Part shown: positions 60,701-64,000 of the stretch, in pieces
How positions within the stretch are numbered: position 1 is the stretch's first letter
Layout of the letters: every line of letters starts with the position of its first letter
Source: Zea mays
Lineage: Eukaryota > Streptophyta > Magnoliopsida > Poales > Poaceae
Direction: 5' to 3'
Assembly: GCF_902167145.1 (NCBI RefSeq)
Contig: NW_023367223.1
Coordinates: forward strand, 78,291-142,290
Length of the DNA stretch: 64,000 bases
Notes under the pieces: generated by a model
Told to the model about the DNA's origin: nothing
The model's database searches: none
Seen by the model: only the letters and a program-made list of their open reading frames with translations
Program-made: the position numbers and the translations under genes

Positions 60701-62943
60701 ATGAGCGACCATTTTCAATAATACTAGAGGCTAACACCTACGGATTTTAGACCAAGAAATGGTCTCCACCAGAAATCCAAGAATGTGATCTATGGCAAGG
60801 AAACATATGTGGGGTGAGGTGTATGAGCGTCTGGTCGATGATCAATGGCCACACAACCCCCATTTTTGTCGAAAATAGCCATGAACGACCATTTTCAATA
60901 ATACCGAAGGCTAACACCTACGGAATTTTGACCAAGAAATGGTCTCCACCAGAAGTCCAAGAATGTGATCTATGGCAAGGAAACATATGTGGGGTGAGGT
61001 GTATGAGCCTCTGGTCGACGATCAATGGCCACACAACCCCCATTTTTTATGAAAATAGCCATGAGCGACCTTGAAAATAGCCATGAGCGACCATTTTCAA
61101 TAATACTAGAGGCTAACACCTACGGATTTTAGACCAAGAAATGGTCTCCACCAGAAATCCAAGAATGTGATCTATGGCAAGGAAACATATGTGGGGTGAG
61201 GTGTATGAGCGTCTGGTCGATGATCAATGGCCACACAACCCCCATTTTTGTCGAAAATAGCCATGAACGACCATTTTCAATAATACCGAAGGCTAACACC
61301 TACGGATTTTTGACCAAGAAATGGTCTCCACCAGAAATCCAAGAATGTGATCTATGGCAAGGAAACATATGTGGGGTGAGGTGTATGAGCCTCTGGTCGA
61401 TGATCAATGGCCACACAACCCCCATTTTTGTCGAAAATAGCCATGAACGACCATTTTCAATAATATCGAAGGCTAACACCTACGGATTTTTGACCAAGAA
61501 ATGGTCTCCACCAGAAATCCAAGAATGTGATCTACGACAAGGAAACATATGTGGGGTGAGGTGTATGAGCCTCTGGTCGACGATCAATGGCCACACAACC
61601 CCCATTTTGCCGAAAATAGCCATGAATGACCATTTTCAATAATATCGAAGGCTAACACCTACGGATTTTTGACCAAGAAATGGTCTCCACCAGAAATCCA
61701 AGAATGTGATCTACGACAAGGAAACATATGTGGGGTGAGGTGTATGAGCCTCTGGTCGACGATCAATGGCCACACAACCCCCATTTTGCCGAAAATAGCC
61801 ATGAATGACCATTTTCAATAATACCGAAGGCTAACACGTACGAGTTTTTAACCAAGAAATGGTTTCCACCAGAAATCCAAGAATGTAATCTATGGCAAGG
61901 AAACATATGTGGGGTGAGGTTTATGAGCCTCTAGTCGATGATAAATGGCCACACAACCCCCATTTTTTATGAAAATAGCCATGAGCGACCATGAAAATAG
62001 CCATGAGCGACCATTTTCAATAATACTAGAGGCTAACACCTACGGATTTTAGACCAAGAAATGGTCTCCACCAGAAATCCAAGAATGTGATCTATGGCAA
62101 GGAAACATATGTGGGGTGAGGTGTATGAGCGTCTGGTCGATGATCAATGGCCACACAACCCCCATTTTTGTCGAAAATAGCCATGAACGACCATTTTCAA
62201 TAATACCGAAGGCTAACACCTACGGATTTTTGACCAAGAAATGGTCTCCACCAGAAATCCAAGAATGTGATCTATGGCAAGGAAACATATGTGGGGTGAG
62301 GTGTATGAGCCTCTGGTCGATGATCAATGGCCACACAACCTCCATTTTTGTCGAAAATAGCCATGAACGACCATTTTCAATAATATCGAAGGCTAACACC
62401 TACTGATTTTTGACCAAGAAATGGTCACCACCAGAAATACAAGAATGTGATCTACGACAAGGAAACATATGTGGGGTGAGGTGTATGAGCCTCTAGTCGA
62501 CGATCAATGGCCACACAACCCCCATTTTGCCGAAAATAGCCATGAATGACCATTTTCAATAATACCGAAGGCTAACACGTACGAGTTTTTAACCAAGAAA
62601 TGGTTTCCACCAGAAATCCAAGAATGTAATCTATGGCAATGAAACATATGTGGGGTGAGGTTTATGAGCCTCTAGTCGATGATAAATGGCCACACAACCC
62701 CCATTTTTTATGAAAATAGCCATGAGCGACCTTGAAAATAGCCATGAGCGACCATTTTCAATAATACTAGAGGCTAACACCTACGGATTTTAGACCAAGA
62801 AATGGTCTCCACCAGAAATCCAAGAATGTGATCTATGGCAAGGAAACATATGTGGGGTGAGGTGTATGAGCGTCTGGTCGATGATCAATGGCCACACAAC
62901 CCCCATTTTTGTCGAAAATAGCCATGAACGACCATTTTCAATA
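48753..62943 (+). repeat. Right arm of the large imperfect inverted duplication
   Basis: This arm mirrors 10031-24443, with private variants at 49486-49716, 51870, 53624, 54611, 57510, 57661-57680, 58518-58530, 60924-60933, 61196 and 62857. Compared with the left arm it has one fewer 922-bp unit between 54.6 and 57.5 kb, and different unit counts near 49-52 kb and 61-62 kb. Confidence 0.8.
57510..58431 (+). repeat. Example of a 922-bp higher-order knob unit (forward)
   Basis: From the GAGCGTCTGG monomer at 57510 to its next occurrence at 58432 is 922 bp, that is 5 x 180 + 22. Monomer order: standard; AACCCTAATTTTTG with TTCAATGACACTGAAGG; CCACCATAAATCC with TAGTGAGG; CAAAAATACCAAAGG with CACGTACGG; GCCGAAAATAG with CACGTACGAG; and then the 22-bp-duplication monomer that leads into the next unit. 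Confidence 0.75.
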
Positions 62944-64000
62944 ATACCGAAGGCTAACACCTACGGATTTTTTACCAAGAAATGGTCTCCACCAGAAATC
63001 CAAGAATGTGATCTATGGCAAGGAAACATATGTGGGGTGAGGTGTATGAGCCTCTAGTCGATGATCAATGGCCACACAACCCCCATTTTTGTCGAAAATA
63101 GCCATGAATGACCATTTTCAAAAATACCAAAGGCTAACACGTACGGATTTTTTAACCAAGAAATGGTCTCCACCAGAAATCCAAGAATGTGATCTATGGC
63201 AAGGAAACTTATGTGGGGTGAGGTGTACGAGCCTCCGGTCGATGATCAATGGCCACACAACCCCCATTTTGCCGAAAATAACCATGAATGACCATTTTCA
63301 ATAATACCGAAGGCTAACACGTACGAGTTTTTAACCAAGAAATGGTCTCCACCAGAAATCCAAGAATGTGATCTATGGCAAGGAAACATATGTGGGGTGA
63401 GGTGTATGAGCGTCTGGTCGATGATCAATGGCCACACAACCCCCATTTTTGTCGAAAATAGCCATGAACGACCATTTTCAATAATACCGAAGGCTAACAC
63501 CTACGGATTTTTGACCAAGAAATGGTCTCCACCAGAAATCCAAGAATGTGATCTATGGCAAGGAAACATATGTGGGGTGAGGTGTATGAGCCTCTGGTCG
63601 ACGATCAATGGCCACACAACCCTAATTTTTGTCGAAAATAGCCATGAACGACCATTTTCAATGACATTGAAGGCTAACACCTACGGATTTTTGACCAAGA
63701 AATGGTCTCCATCATAAATCCAAGAATGTGATCTATGGCAAGGAAACATATGTGTAGTGAGGTGTATGAGCCTCTGGTCGATGATCAATGGCCACACAAC
63801 CCCATTTTTGTCGAAAATAGCCATGAATGACCATTTACAATAATACCGAAGGCTAACACCTACGGATTTTTGACCAAGAAATGGTCTCCACCAGAAATCC
63901 AAGAATATGATCTATGGCAAGGAAACATATGTGGGGTGAGGTGTATGAGCCTCTGGTCGACGATCAATGGCCACACAACCCCCATTTTGCCGAAAATATC

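Larger units (their letters stand above)
47705..64000 (+). repeat. 180-bp knob satellite array, forward orientation (about 16 kb, runs off the window)
   Basis: Forward monomers have the same variant classes as the other arrays. A truncated monomer stands at 47760-47790 (about 100 bp missing between CTAGAGG and AGTGAGG), a small duplication at 48118-48165, and a monomer lacking about 22 bp at 55340. The span 48.8-62.9 kb mirrors 10.0-24.4 kb. No gene is present. Confidence 0.95.

Noticed and set aside
1583..64000. CRISPR-like regular repeats
   Set aside because: Repeats are directly abutting 180-bp monomers with no unique spacers, in a plant genome.
1583..64000. 350-bp TR-1 knob repeat or centromeric CentC repeat
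   Set aside because: No monomers of other period or sequence were seen; all satellite DNA here belongs to the 180-bp family.

Overview
The window is nuclear plant DNA from a maize-type grass (Zea or a very close relative). About 50 kb of the 64 kb is a tandem satellite with a 180-bp monomer. I recognise its sequence as the 180-bp knob repeat of maize and teosinte heterochromatin. There is no ordinary cellular gene. All protein-coding capacity belongs to two LTR retrotransposons, and the many ORFs across the satellite are artefacts of a period divisible by three.

Layout. 1-1582: the 3' end of an LTR retrotransposon on the + strand, with an antisense accessory ORF that has its own TATA-like box, a polypurine tract and a 566-bp 3' LTR inserted in a knob monomer. 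1583-6757: knob monomers in the forward orientation. 6757-28678: knob monomers reversed, with a 155-bp Mutator-type MITE at 8293-8447 flanked by a 9-bp target duplication. 28673-29671: forward. 29672-34672: reversed. 34673-46464: a full-length 11,792-bp Ty3/gypsy chromovirus on the minus strand with a perfect GACCA target duplication. 46465-47704: reversed. 47705-64000: forward.

The chromovirus looks like the Tekay/Del lineage. It has 2.76-kb LTRs differing at about 17 substitutions, a tRNA-iMet-type primer binding site, an extra ORF before gag (orf0), and gag-pol in one frame ending in a chromodomain. Only two in-frame TAG codons, both in the gag part, spoil the polyprotein. The first ten residues of orf0 after Met (ARLRHTARKS) closely resemble the histone H3 tail (ARTKQTARKS), with the K9 motif in register. 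I regard this as the most interesting protein-level signal.

The satellite is highly structured. It contains higher-order units of about 922, 740 and 382 bp built from 180-bp monomers plus one monomer with a 22-bp internal duplication. Larger blocks recur at offsets of 2,962, 1,660 and 20,002 bp. The arrays at 10.0-24.4 kb and 48.8-62.9 kb are an imperfect inverted duplication, shown by private variants at mirror positions. All comparisons were made by eye from the sequence; no database search or alignment software was used.
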